NCBI GenBank assembly: GCA_038363925.1
Contig: JAQQWL010000010.1
Location: 1,054,001-1,118,000, forward strand
DNA: 64,000 nt
Direction of reading: 5' to 3'
DNA from: Apiospora phragmitis
Lineage: Eukaryota; Ascomycota; Sordariomycetes; Amphisphaeriales; Apiosporaceae
Shown here: positions 23,815 through 38,350 of the stretch, one piece after another
Layout: every line of letters starts with the position of its first letter
Numbering within the stretch: position 1 is the first letter of the stretch
Position numbers and translations under genes: made by a program
Notes under the pieces: model-generated
Seen by the model: only the letters and a program-made list of their open reading frames with translations
Told to the model about the DNA's origin: nothing
The model's database searches: none

Positions 23815-24776
23815 ATGAAGTTCCTGTGCCTGCCAGGCGCCTATGGAAGCGCAGATGTGAGTTTTGGTGAGGTTCTGTTCTACTCGATCTTGGCTCTGTT
23901 GACTGATTTCCACCTAGAAATTCCAAATTCAGCTCGGTATGATTGTGCACAAGTTTATTAGACGTTCTCGAAGGTGGTGAACTGTATGACTGATTCTTTC
24001 TCGCGAACAAGCTCCTCTAGTCAAGGAGCTCATGTCCGATGACACAGCGTCTTTCCGCTTCATCGACGCGCCATGTGAAGCCGTGCCGCCCAAGGGCTTC
24101 GCCGACTTCTTCGGCAACCCGCCCTACTACCGCTTCATCGAGCCCGACGACAAGGACACGGCCGAGACGGACGTGCTGTCGCGCATCCGCGACTTCCCCG
24201 AGTGCGACACGGCCGAGGACACGATGCGGGAGCTGATGCGGGAGGGTATTGGCAGCAGCGTCCTGAGCACCGACCGCGCTATCCAATTCTTGTTTGACAT
24301 CATGGAGCGCGAGGGGCCCTTTGAGGGCATCATCGGCTACTCCGAGGGCGCCACCGTCGCGGGCACCCTGCTGCTGCACGAGCAGCGCCGCCGCGAGAAG
24401 GCGGGCCGGAAGCCGCAGATCAAGTGCGCCGTCTTCTTTGCGGGGTGGCCGCCGCTGGACCCCGTAGTCTACAAGATGGTGCTCTCGGACGAGTCTGATC
24501 TCATGATCGATATTCACACTTGCCATATTAGTGAGTTGATTAACACTCCGCTACTCAATGTCGTTCTCTGTTCCTCCTGCTTACTAACGGGCTGTTATCA
24601 CCAGTCGGTTCTTTGGATCCTTACGTTTCGGGATCGATGGCGCTCTACAACACGTGCGACCCGGATACAGCCTACATATTCGATCACGGCAAGGGGCATA
24701 CCTTGCCGCGGGAAAGGGGGTGGTCAAGGAGCTAGGCGATGTCATCCGAAACATGATCGCCGAGGTGTCCTCTTGA
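23815..24776 (+). CDS. FSH1-family serine hydrolase (probable polyketide-releasing thioesterase)
   Basis: Exons 23815-23856, 23918-23936, 24012-24530 and 24605-24776 give about 250 residues. The protein starts MKFLCLPGAYGSAD, continues IQLAPLVKELM, and has the nucleophile elbow IIGYSEGATVAG, the acid in GSLDPYVSGS and the histidine in HGKGHT, the FSH1/LovG arrangement. A one-base loss in a run of A at about 24713 puts a TAG at 24733-24735; restoring the frame gives a C-terminus ending at 24776 with normal family length. LovG-like members hydrolyse the thioester of reducing PKSs that lack a TE, so release or editing of the neighbouring PKS product is the likely role. Cytosolic; divergent from the PKS, same orientation as the ABC exporter. 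Confidence 0.85.
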
Positions 24777-25683
24777 TTACACGACGAAGATCGTAGCCCG
24801 TGTTTGTTCGTTATGCATTACCTCAATAGATTGTTTACTGGCTCTTACCTTGATTCCTTCCTGTAAAATGAGTTCTGGCACGTGTCAGTTGTGAGTACCA
24901 CCGAATGTGACCACATGATCGCTGAAGAAGAAAAATCTGTCCTTGTCACCAAGTAAATGATGGTGGTACCACCGATGATGAAAGGGTGATATGGTCTGGC
25001 CCTCAATCGCCCCCTCGTCCTGCAGATAAGTAATGTTACACGAACATGATACCTGCCTGTTCCCGGTGTATTTGGGAAAAGCGCGTACCCGCCGCAGGTA
25101 CCCTATCGAACCCCCTTCTCTGGGAGATCTCCCGGGCCCTACCTTCATCGGGCTCAGGTTGCGTGCTATAGCCTTCGTTATACCGTCCAGGGTTCGTTCA
25201 TTCATTTCGTCAAAGATGCCAGATTCATGCGTCGGTACCCCAAGTGCCGCGGTGCCAACTTGCTTTTGTGCCAGGCTCGGTTTACCCGGAGTTAGGCTCC
25301 GAAGTTCCTATCGCATTTCCAGCATATTTAGCCTGCGCCGCACGTAAGGAATATATGGTTGCAGTGCATCCATGCGCGAATCCAACGCCAAAGCCCGGCT
25401 TCTTCCGTTGAACAATTCCTGCGCAGGCGATTGGCAAACCACGTTACGCAAGGTTCTAATCATTCCTCAGCACATTGCTCTACGCTCTTCTCTAAGGTTT
25501 GCCCATTGTGGAGGTATTGCTGGTGCAGTCTCTGCGCGCCTCTGTAGTTGCATTACTGGGGGTTGCCTCTAAGCATAAACCGTCTCAATGAGAGCTTGTG
25601 TGTCCAGCAGGTCTGAGGAATGCCACTTGTATCATACTGATCGCATGTACTGGGAGCTGCAAGTTAGTCTTTGCTAGGCAGAT
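24777..25683. other. intergenic, hydrolase to ABC exporter
   Basis: No gene supported on either strand. Holds the hydrolase 3' end and the presumptive exporter promoter. Confidence 0.45.
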
Positions 25684-28600
25684 ATGGCAAAGTCCAAAGA
25701 GAACAGTCGGCTCTACACGCCAAGGCCAACGCGTGTCGGCGGACGTATGTCGGAGAACGGAGCCGGTTACGAGATAGTGACGGTGCCGTCGGTGGTCATA
25801 CTGTCTGGGGGCAATGGCTCCTCGACGGACCTGGTACACTCTGCCCCGCCGCCCGGACGGGCGGCCTCGGTGGCATCTAAGGTGTCCTCGACCTCATTGT
25901 CGGACTCGGGTCGGCACCCCAGCAAAGCCGTCCACGCACCGCCGTAACATATTACTGAAAGCATCGCTGGGCTCCATCTCGGTAGTGGACGAGACAGAGC
26001 ATGGGGCCTCTTCCTCTCATGGAGCGCCGTTGGCTACCATTGAGTCTGCTTCACACCCTCCGCCACTCGGAGGAGATGGGCTCCCACCACATCTTCCAGG
26101 GGCCACCTCCTCTGCCGCCGCCGCTGCCGCCGCCACCGCTGGTGCTGGTGGTTCTGCTGCACCCCCGGGCCGCCCAATGACCCAAGACTGAAACCCCCAA
26201 ACGTGGCGCGCCGTAAGAAGACACTGTCAAGCTTTCTTGTAAGTCACCATTCCGAAGTCGGGCGGTTCGATATTGTACTGATACCTTACATGAAGCGTAT
26301 CTTCTCCTATACTACCACGAGCGGTCGGCTTGTTCTGGCCTCGTCGATTGTTGCATCAACTTGTGCCGGGATTGCCTTCCCATCCATGACCATAATCTTC
26401 GGTAGGCTTTCCTATCCCCTTTTTGCCAGTCGTGAGAGAGCAGGATTGCTTCACCATTCCTTTTAATACTGGCGTTTCCTGACTTTGCCTACGATAGGTC
26501 GGTTGGTCGGCAACTTCGCATCCGCAAGGGCAACATGGGAGGGCGAAACCGCCCAGCAGATCATGAAGCACACCATTGATCAGAACGTGTAAGATTCCCC
26601 CCTTCCATCAACATGACCCTGAACGAGTAAGGGTAAGCACTGAATCTTCTTGTAGACTTTATATCGTGTACATCTTCATAGGGCGCTTCGTACTAGGGTA
26701 CATAGCCACGGTACGTCCCAACAATGTCCCAAGACACATATGAAGCTTTTCTCGAGCCCGTTTTCTTCATTGATATCTAAATAACACACACACGTAGCTC
26801 GGGTTCCAAACCATGAGCCTCAGCATCTCCTCGGCGATGCGCCTGGCGTACCTCCAAGCCCTGCTGGGCCAGCGCGTCTCGCTCCTCGACACGCAGCCGC
26901 CGGGTCAGATCGCCGCCATCATCACGACGACGGCCAACATGCTGCAGAGCGGCATCTCGGACAAGCTCGCGGCCGTGCTGCAGAGCCTGTCGCTCATCGT
27001 GTCGGCCGCCGTCATTGCTTTCTTGCACAGCTGGAAGCTGACCCTCGTCACGGGTAGCGGCCTGCTGCTCATCACGCTGTGCTACTGCATCACCATCCCG
27101 TTCATCACGCGCAACATGAAGGAGGTCGAGGACGCCAATATCAAGGCGTCGGCCACGGCCAACGAGGCCCTGGGCTCCATCCGTATGATCGCCGCGTGTG
27201 GCGCCGAGTCTAAGATGGTGGTTAGGTATGCGCGCTGGGTGGCTGAGTCGCAGCGCCGGGGTATGAGTCTTTCCAAGGTTATCGCCATTCAGCAAGCCAC
27301 GAGTGAGTCGCCCTAGTCAATCACTATTACCTACTTCTACATTTGCTAACCAACCACAACAGTCTACTTCAGCGTATTAGCGTGAGTTTCAATTTCTATT
27401 AAGCTTATACAGTCACTGGGGAAATGCTGACGTGAAACAAGGACATTCGCTCTGGCTTTCTGGTTTGCGGTGAGGATGCTTCTCAGTCTCGAGATACCTA
27501 ACGTCGGAACGCTCATCATGTAAGTATGGTAAAGAAGGAACCACCCCACCCAGAACAGTGCCCTTCTCGCTGACCTTTCCTATCAGCGTCTTGATGTGCG
27601 TGATGATGACCGTCATGACAGTAGGCAACATCGCGGCGCCCCATTTCGGCCGCGGCCCGGTCTGCAGGGGCCGCCAGCATCTTGTTTAACGGCATCGACG
27701 CACCGCTGCCCAAAACCAGTGGGCTGAAGGGTCCCGAGGTGTCAGCGTCCCAAAATATTGTGCTGTGGAATGTGAACTTCGCGTACCCGACCCGGCCGAT
27801 GAAGGTCCTGGACGAGCTGAAGCTCGTCCTCCCCGCGGGCAAGGTGACGGCCATCGTCGGGCCCTCGGGATCGGGCAGAGTACCATTGTCGGGTTGATCG
27901 AGCGGTGGTATGAGCTCGATGGTGACCCTGACAAGAACAAGCTGGTGAGTTGATGTCTGGGCCCCTTAGCCAGTTTAGGACCTACTGTCTTTAACGCTGA
28001 ATCCCCCCCTTGACAGATTGCGTTCTTTCGCAATGGCAGCATCACAGTCGGCGGCAAGAAACTTCATGACATCGACTTGAAGTGGTGGCGGTCGCAGATA
28101 GGCCTTGTGCAACAAGAGCCGTTCCTGTTCAACGACACCATCTACAACAACGTAGCCAATGGTCTCGTAGGCACGGAATGGGAGAATGCCACGGAGGCCA
28201 AGAAGAGGCAGCTCGTCGAGGTGGCCTGCCGCGAAGCGTATGCGGACGAGTTCATCTTGCGTTTACCCGAAGTAAGAAACACCGCCTTCGTTACTACTGC
28301 CCTTTGATTTTCACTCTCCGTACCCGAGTACCGAACCCTTTAACTACCGACTCGTCTCCCACCTCCATCAGCCATTGCCATTGATTAACAGCGGCTAACC
28401 GCATATATGCTACTATCATAGGGCTTCGACACCTCCGTCGGCGACGCAGGCATCAAGCTGAGCGGAGGTCAGCGGCAGCGCATCGCCATCGCGCGCAGCA
28501 TCGTGAAGCAGCCGGCGATCCTCATCCTGGACGAGGCGACGAGCTCCATCGACGTGCGCGGCGAGAAGGTGGTGCAGGCGGCCCTGGACCGCGTGTCGCG

Positions 28601-31377
28601 GAACCGCACGACCCTCATGATCGCGCACCGGCTGTCCACCGTCAAGAAGGCCGACCACATCGTCGTCCTCAGCAAAGGGAAAGTGGTCCAGTGGGGGAAC
28701 CACGAGTCACTCATGGCCCAGCACGGCGGGCCCTATTGGCTGTTGACCAACGCCCAACAGCTGGGCATGGGGCATCATCATGGGGCTGGTGGTAATGGCG
28801 AGGAGGTGGAAGAAGGGGCAAGTGCCAGCGCTATGGCTGATGAGTTGTCTGACACGGCTTTCACCGAGGCGGACAAGCGCACAATGGATCTCATGACCCT
28901 GGATCCTGGGACGGCGCGGAAACCATGACCGGGGCTAGGAGGGAGAAGGCCTACAAGCCTAAAGGTGCTATGAGGAGCCTTGGAGGCATGCTGTTGGAGC
29001 AGAAACCACTCTGGCCATGGTACCTGATGTTGCTGGTCGGAGCCCTCATTGCTGGCGGTGAGTCTGCTCATTCGCTCCTGGTATGATGTCACTAACTCTG
29101 GCTGTCAAAGCAAGCACCCCTGTCCAGGCCTACTTATTTGCGACATTGATATCATCCTTCGCGTTCTGGGGTGACACCTTGGTCCAAATCACCAACTTCT
29201 GGTGCCTAATGTTTGTCGTGGTTGCCGGTGCGGTGGGCTTGGGATACTTTGCGTTGGGCTTTGCCTCGACAAGAATCGCATTTGTAAGTTGAAGTTTACA
29301 GAAAACGTTTGTCAACTTCTGACCACGACGCTTCGCATTACTGACGAGTCTCGGGCAACTCCCACAGCTGATCACCTCGGTCTACCGACGCGAGTACTTC
29401 GCCAACATCATCAGCAAGCCCGTCTCCTTCTTCGACGGTGAGGGCCACTCGGCGGGCGCCCTGACGGCCCTGCTGGCGACGGACCCGGCGCAGCTGCAGC
29501 AGCTGCTGGGCACCAACATGGCCTTCGTGACCATCTCGCTACTGAGCGTGGCGGGCTGCCTCGCCATCGCCTTCTACTTCGGCTGGAAGCTGACGGCCGT
29601 CGCGCTCTCGTGCGCCATGCCGTTGGCTTTGGCCGCGGGCTTCTTCCGGATCCGCTGCGAGAAGGCGCTCGAGCGCGACACGCTGCAGGTCTTCGCCGAG
29701 AGCGCTCAGTTCGCGACCGAGTCCGTCGGCGCCATCCGCACGGTCACGGCGCTCACGCTCGAGGACCGCATCGCGCGCAAGTACGAGAGCTTGCTGCAGG
29801 AGCACGTGGGGCGGGCTTTCCGGAGGCTGCGCTGGGCGACTATTGTGTTCGCGGCGAGTGACGCGTTGCCGCTGCTGTGTATGGCTTTTGTGCTTTGGTA
29901 AGTACTCACACATAAGTCCTCCTGTCCTTACAAACATGTGGTGTCCGTGAGTTTTATTGACTGTTCGCAGGTATGGAGGCCATCTTGTGGTCGATGGAGA
30001 GTACTGGACATTCAATTACTGTAAGCTGGACTGTTGGGGTTTCATGACGCACCATATCCTCACAGCTATCACTGACTCAATCCTATCCAGTGGTTGTTTA
30101 TATCGCCGTAGTTCAAGTAAGTATCATCTTATCTTCGTTATCGTCGATGACCCTCTCGGACTGATGATATTTCCACAGGGGGCAATTGGTGCTGGGCAGT
30201 GGCTCAGCTTCGGTCCAAGTAACTCATTTCGGTCTTGCCCAATACCCTGAGCCTTTGCTGACAAGCTCTAGATATTGCGCAAGCAAACGTTGCAGCTAAC
30301 CGGATCCAAGCAATGCGAGTCCAAGAGAAAGACGACGACAGCGGCGTTACGCTCCACCAAGACAACTACGGGGACGAAGCGGAAGGAGTTCGTCTGGAGT
30401 TGCAGAACGTCTGGTTCCGGTACCCAACTCGGGACGTAACGGTCCTCTGCGGACTGGACATGACGGTAAGTAGTCTTACCTCGAAGCCTGCCATGTACTA
30501 ACTCCACGTAGATAGAAAAGGGACAGTTCGCCGCGATCGTGGGACCTTCAGGTACACTCTCGATCTCTTACCCCCTATCATTTGATTTTCATAATCAAGA
30601 AGGCATGGCTAATGCTGGCATCACAGGCTGTGGCAAGACTAGTGTGATATCACTTCTCGAGAGGTACAGTATCTTTGTTCCACTTGACTATCTGTGCAAG
30701 TTTGGATGATTGACATCTCCTTACCTACTTAGGTTCTACGATGTCAAGTCCGGCAGCATCCAAATGAACGGTATCGACATCCAAGACATCCGGCTACGGG
30801 ACTACCGCAAGACCATCTCGCTCGTGGCGCAAGAGCCCTCACTCTTCGAGGGCAGCATCCGCGAGAACGTCCTGCTGGGCGTGCCCGACGAGTCCACCGT
30901 CAGCGACGCGGACCTGCAGCGCGCATGTCGCGAGGCTGAGATGCACGACTTCGTCGCGTCGCTGCCCGAGGGCTACGACACCGGCGTCGGGATCAAGGGG
31001 GTGCTGCTGTCGGGCGGGCAGAAGCAGCGGCTCTCGATCGCGCGGGCGCTGATTCGCCGGCCCCGGCTGCTGCTGCTGGACGAGGCCACCTCCAACTTGG
31101 ACTCGGAGACGGAGAAGCTCATCCAGGGCGTCTTCGAGCGCGCGCGCCGGACCCGCACTATGGTCGTCGTCGCGCACCGGCTGGCCACTATCCAGAACGC
31201 CGATGTCATTTTCGTGTTGGGCGACGGGGCCGTGCTGGAGAAGGGTACGCACAGCTCGTTGCTGCAGAAACGGGGGGTCTACTACAGCATGGTGAGTAAT
31301 TCTTCTGTTTGCTATCGCCTTTCTGAGTACTGGGCTGACCCAGCAATCAGTGCCAAGCGCAAGCTTTGGACCGATGA
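25684..31377 (+). CDS. full-size ABC exporter, ABCB/MDR type (TMD-NBD-TMD-NBD)
   Basis: A multi-exon gene (at least ten short introns) for a protein of about 1300 residues. The assumed start is ATG 25684; the N-terminal 170 residues are Ser/Ala/Pro-rich and contain a frame break near 25930-26195, so the start is uncertain. TMD1 spans about 26295-27630. NBD1 has Walker A at 27862-27890 (broken by a one-base loss at the Lys codon), signature [16 protein letters not shown] and Walker [14 protein letters not shown]2 covers about 28930-30250. NBD2 has GPSGCGKTS split by an intron, [16 protein letters not shown] and [10 protein letters not shown]. The last exon (31351-31377) encodes CQAQALDR and a stop. 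Other frame breaks lie near 27650 and 28922. A plasma-membrane exporter for the cluster product or self-protection is inferred from family and place. Confidence 0.88.
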
Positions 31378-33837
<2,460 letters not shown>

Positions 33838-34865
33838 GCAGGAAGTCGTGGAACGCACGCACGTGGCAGGTTGCTGTGGAGGCACCATTAGTCCGAACTT
33901 GTACTAGTCTTTCCCTATCAAACAACAAGTTACAGATTAAGTTCCCTCTCCACAAAGTGGAATCGCACTTCCTTTACCCCCGCGGGCGCGTTCCGCAGGC
34001 CACTTTTAGTCATCAGTGACGGCCTGTCATCCTATCTCTACATCGGTGTTCAGTGGGATAAGGTTAAACTCTGCTGAATGAGACGCATACGCTCAGCCTG
34101 CATTGAGACGTAAAGTAGCGCAGTACCGCCGAAATGGTTCGTCTTGTCTCAACTTCGTACCATAAAAGAGCAGAAGGTGGAATAACATGACTCGCCCAGC
34201 CACGAGGCCCTGAGTCAGCTTTTCAGGGAATCAAGGCCCCTTAGGACACCATGCCCTCCTGCCACAAATGTCAGACAGGCGGTAAGTGCAACATCAGCTA
34301 GGTATCCGTACTAGGTATGCCAATCACCATTGTGTGTAAAGACACGACATCAACCACACACGAGACACTCCAAGCCATCTTTATCGTGCTTTTCCGTTGG
34401 CTTCCAGCAACGTGGTATGGCCAAGATACATGACTCGATTCAGTCACGGGTAGAGTGTTATCTGACTTCTTATTGGCAAATGCCCAGTTCCTCACTCGGT
34501 ACAACCCGTTACTCTGGGCCCTACCCGCCCGATAAGGTTTCCGACAGCCAGGTACCTTGATTAACATTTGCCTCGTATGAGGGCCTCGCCTTGCCATTTC
34601 TGCTTCGCCGAGAACCAGAAATCCGACGGCAAGTGAGCTGGGCGTGTGATAAGAAGGCTACATACTTGTTTGCGAAAGCTCGTGTGCCCGGCTTGATGAG
34701 TCGCCAGTGGGGAAGAGAAGGGGAACATGGCGCAGGCATATTCGTATGGGTGAGCGGCGAGCTCCTTTCAAAGTTTCCTCCCGAAACTCAGTTTCTCCCG
34801 TCTTCAAACCACTCTGCATCACTCGGCACGGGCACTGCGGGAGCTGAAATAAGGTATCTACCGAG
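33838..34865. other. intergenic, halogenase to regulator
   Basis: About 1 kb between two plus-strand genes, holding the regulator's promoter. No coding region supported. Confidence 0.45.
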
Positions 34866-36404
34866 ATGGCAGCAAATGGCGGTGCGGTCAAGGGCCAGCC
34901 TTTACGCTATGCTTGCGACCGCTGCCATTTCCACAAGCTCCGGTGCAGTCGGACAGACCAACGGGCCAGCGGGAATCCGGACACGGATGAGCCATGTTCA
35001 CGATGTCGCAAGGCCCAAGTCACATGCGTCCAGGGAGTTCGCGGCAAGGTTGGCAGGCCTGCCAAGTCTCTGAAGAGGAAGGCGAGCCAGTATGAAGAAA
35101 CGTACCGGACACCAAGCAACGATGGCTCCGAGGCCAGCCACGAATACCAACAGCGGCGAGAGGGGCAAGATGAGCTCTCAACCTCGCCAATACCGGATGC
35201 GATCACCCACACAATCACGGCCACTATGCCCCCGAGGGCCAGCGATGCCGATTCAGAAGAGGACTCCCGACCGACTTCGCGACCCTGCCTTCGATCTCCC
35301 TTGCAATACCAGACGCCGGTCATGTCGATGTTTCCACTCAACACGAGCGAAGGCGAAAGTTGGGAGACGCTCATGATGCCCGATGACAGCTTCGAATCCG
35401 GCTTCGTCACGAGCTTCGACCTTCCTCCATTCCCCACTCCTGTGAGCGAGACCTGTTTTCAAGAGGGACCTACCACGTCGCCTAACGGAACTGATGGCAT
35501 CGGTCGCGATATGATGGGTAGTATCTCCGGAGCAACACCAAGTCCGCTTTCTCAGTTCTTTAATACGGAGGCCATCAACGATTATGCGGAAGGCCGAGTT
35601 GGTTCGGGTGACCACCCTGGGTCGTCCCCCTCGTCCAGTGGACACGTTCCGACCCCAACCCCCTCAACCTCGTTTGGCGGCGGCGCAAGGACCAGCTATG
35701 GGAAGCTATCAGACCTCAACCTTAGAATCAATACGGTGTTGGGGAGCTCGGGAGAGGATATAGAAAGCGGCGGGAGGATCCTAAAAGATGTCTCTAGCCT
35801 TGCTAGTGAGCTGATTGATGCTGCACGGCAAATCATGCCTCTATTAGTCACGGACATCTCCGTGCCGGAGGGGACCGAGGTGCCACCACCCCAAGCTGCC
35901 AGCGCGGGAGGTCAGGAGACGTCGCTTCAGTCCGAAGCCAGTCCAACAAACGACGCGACAATGCCCAGACGAGCGCACGGCAGCCCTCGACCCAGGCGAC
36001 GGTGCGGTCCTGACTCCGGTCTCGTTTTCCTGTTTCTTGCCTGTTATTCGGGAATTTTGAACATCTTTGAGCTCATAGTCAGCGACCTCTGGGCGCGGCG
36101 CAGCGAGTTTGCCGAGCGGGGAGGCTCTGTGGGTTCCCTGCTGGAGACCTCGCTGGCCGTGCACACCATCAACTACCTGTTCCGGCTTCTCCGTGGATCC
36201 TCGCTCTTGTGGGATTCCAGCGGCTTGGAGACTGACCCGGCGCTGGATGATGACAGCGCTGGCTGGTGCGGAGGGGGGCCCGCCGGCGGGAGGGGTCGGG
36301 CGCCGGGGTTCGGGTTGTTGAGGGCGACGTGCGCTGGCATGAGGGATCGGGAGCAACAGCTGCTAAGGAGGACGCAGTGCTTACAACAGTTACTGATCAG
36401 GTAG
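34866..36404 (+). CDS. Zn2Cys6 transcription factor (probable cluster regulator)
   Basis: A single uninterrupted frame of 512 residues. The binuclear zinc cluster has Cys17, 20, 27, 44, 47 and 54 (CDRCHFHKLRC, then PCSRCRKAQVTC), with a longer than usual middle loop. It is followed by a basic linker (GKVGRPAKSLKRK) and a long Ser/Pro/Thr-rich middle. The C-terminal part (about 370-450) contains a hydrophobic segment and SLLETSLAVHTINYLF, as in the AflR-like regulators of polyketide clusters. It acts in the nucleus, and its position inside the cluster suggests pathway-specific control. The frame is intact. An unspliced 3' intron cannot be excluded near the Gly-rich end (36270-36300), where the frame could be altered. 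Confidence 0.88.
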   Translation: MAANGGAVKGQPLRYACDRCHFHKLRCSRTDQRASGNPDTDEPCSRCRKAQVTCVQGVRGKVGRPAKSLKRKASQYEETYRTPSNDGSEASHEYQQRREGQDELSTSPIPDAITHTITATMPPRASDADSEEDSRPTSRPCLRSPLQYQTPVMSMFPLNTSEGESWETLMMPDDSFESGFVTSFDLPPFPTPVSETCFQEGPTTSPNGTDGIGRDMMGSISGATPSPLSQFFNTEAINDYAEGRVGSGDHPGSSPSSSGHVPTPTPSTSFGGGARTSYGKLSDLNLRINTVLGSSGEDIESGGRILKDVSSLASELIDAARQIMPLLVTDISVPEGTEVPPPQAASAGGQETSLQSEASPTNDATMPRRAHGSPRPRRRCGPDSGLVFLFLACYSGILNIFELIVSDLWARRSEFAERGGSVGSLLETSLAVHTINYLFRLLRGSSLLWDSSGLETDPALDDDSAGWCGGGPAGGRGRAPGFGLLRATCAGMRDREQQLLRRTQCLQQLLIR

Positions 36405-37590
36405 CTTCATTTTGCCCTTGCATGCGATGATGATAAGGGATAGCGGACAGCTGGCATATGATAATGACATACACTTATTGAATGATGAGATTGGTGAGTT
36501 GTCCATTGCGTTGGTCCGCCAGATTTTCAGATGCATACCTTTCGCAATGTACTGTTCCTCGCCTGAATGCACTTTACGCTAAAATGTTTGGCGGTCCGGC
36601 GTTTGGCTGAAGTTGCACCTCGATATCTCTTGGACCTTGTGAGTGCCATTGCTATCTGTGATCTCGGAGGTATGTCTTGTACTGCGAGGTAAGAAGGATA
36701 GTTCCAGAGTCTTGTCATTTGATCTCATGTATGGTATCCGTGTCTCATTGCGCGGAACTTGATCTTGGTGTTAGTAGACTCGATAAGCTCCTCCCGGAAA
36801 TAGACGACTTGCTCCAGTGTCGCCGTCGCATCCCCCCCCCCCGTGGTTCATTCGACGATTCTGAAGTCGCCGACTTGACCTCTTAGCCCAAAGACGCTGC
36901 TTAGCATTAACACAATATTCAGCTCAGTGTCTCTAGGGTGCGTACAGTTTCAACGGTCGGCCTTGGATCCCATTTTTGAACCACCGTGATCAAACCAGCC
37001 AGCTTGCAGCTGATTCACTGTTGGTTGGTCATCACGATGTGGTTGGCCTTTACGGAGTCTAGCCGAGTCACCCTGAGCGCCTTCCGCATCTTCCAAAATT
37101 GATGCTGGATAGCTGGTTGATTTTCTTGTTCCATGTGAAGAGTCTTGGCGTCAGTAATGGCGATGTACCGTTGTCATCAACTCTGTGCGAAGGACTCCCT
37201 GGGCCCATAAACATGCTCCAAAAGTGGCAACACCAGCTATTCTAGACTTGAGGCATCCGAAAGCTTTCGCAACGAAACATTCAGTATTGGAGAGCCTGAG
37301 TCGGGCAACTGGTGCCCAGAACTTTTATTGGAGCCTCATCTGTCCGTCGTCTTGCGGGTATTGGTCCAGGAGATGCAGCAAGCGGAGCCCGATTACCTGT
37401 CTGGCCTGGAATCGGTTGGGGAACAGCAACAGCACCAACCCGTCCTTTGCTCTGGTTTCTGTCAACTACAACGCAACTTTGAATTTAAGGTCATGGATAA
37501 CCTGCCACTTACAGATTTCGTATGCCAATGTGAGTATTGAGCTCTCGAAAGTGGTCATATGTCTTCTTATTGAAGGAATCTAATCGGCCT
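36405..37590. other. intergenic, regulator to GTPase relic
   Basis: No coding region that can be supported. A run of C at about 36830-36841 is notable only as an assembly-risk site. Short open frames at 37185-37583 might be the 5' part of the GTPase relic, but nothing recognisable is encoded. Confidence 0.4.
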
Positions 37591-38350
37591 TTCGCTGGAA
37601 AGAAAAAAGGTTGATGGGTATTACAGGCTCTGGTAAGAGCAATTTCATAAACACGCTGGTGGACAATGACGCTTGTGTAGGGTACAAGCTGATATCCTGT
37701 AAGTCCCCTTTGGAGGTCATATCTATGATACTCATCAAGATTGCTCAGGCGCCATCTAGCAATCGAGCGGCAGGAGGGTGTACCTGATAGACACACCCGG
37801 TTTTGATGATACAAAAGTCTGTGACACGACGTTCTGAAAAAAGTCGCCGGTTATCTGTTCATGCTGTACAACCAGAAGATCAAGCTTTCCAGACTCGTTT
37901 ACTTGCACCGCGTCACCGATGTCTGACTGGGAGGCTCAGCGTCGCAGAACCTCCGCATATGCATGAGCTTGTGTGTTGACGGATTTTACTCGAACATCAC
38001 CGGCGGATCCCAAGATTCAAGGGGGAAGTGGCTGACGACAAGGATGTGGTGGAGACATAAACAGGACAGACTGTCTACGAGTACCTAGAAAACGGGCAAG
38101 CGAAGTGACTAGCAGAGCCCGAATCGCTACAAAATTATCAAGCGTAGGCTTTGAAGGATAAAGGCGCCGAGCTGTGTCAGACATTGAAGGAAGAATCGGA
38201 GCACACCCAGCAGCGGATCAACGAGACTCTGCCAGGAGCAGCAGGGGCTGCAAACCAGCAGGCGGAACCTAATACAGCAGACCCAGTCCAGGTACACAGC
38301 CCAACTCAATATGATGCGAGCCGTGATGAAGAAGGACGCCGAAATGGCTA
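37591..38350 (+). pseudogene. AIG1/septin-like P-loop GTPase, degraded
   Basis: The plus strand encodes MGITGSGKSNFINTLVDND (G1/P-loop) at about 37614, then VGYKLISC, an intron at about 37699-37748 (GTAAGT...CTCAG), and RRVYLIDTPGFDDTK (G3) at about 37772. After a frame change come LFMLYNQKIKLSRLVYLHRV and the region around SQNLRICMSLC, as in fungal AIG1-like GTPases. A Gln/Glu-rich coiled-coil-like tail follows at 38150-38350. Stops (TAG just after the intron, TGA at about 37921) and at least one frameshift break it. The retained intron shows this was a normal gene, not a retrocopy. No relation to the cluster is evident. Confidence 0.7.

Noticed and set aside
24017..24526. 169-residue open frame antisense to the FSH1 hydrolase
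   Set aside because: Arises from the GC-rich codon pattern of the sense gene, whose catalytic motifs are clear; the antisense product has no recognisable domain.
26777..27295. 172-residue minus-strand open frame over the ABC exporter
   Set aside because: Arg/Asp/His-rich shadow of the exporter's TMD1 exon.
29539..30015. Minus-strand open frame over exporter TMD2
   Set aside because: Shadow frame; the plus strand encodes transmembrane segments in the expected order.
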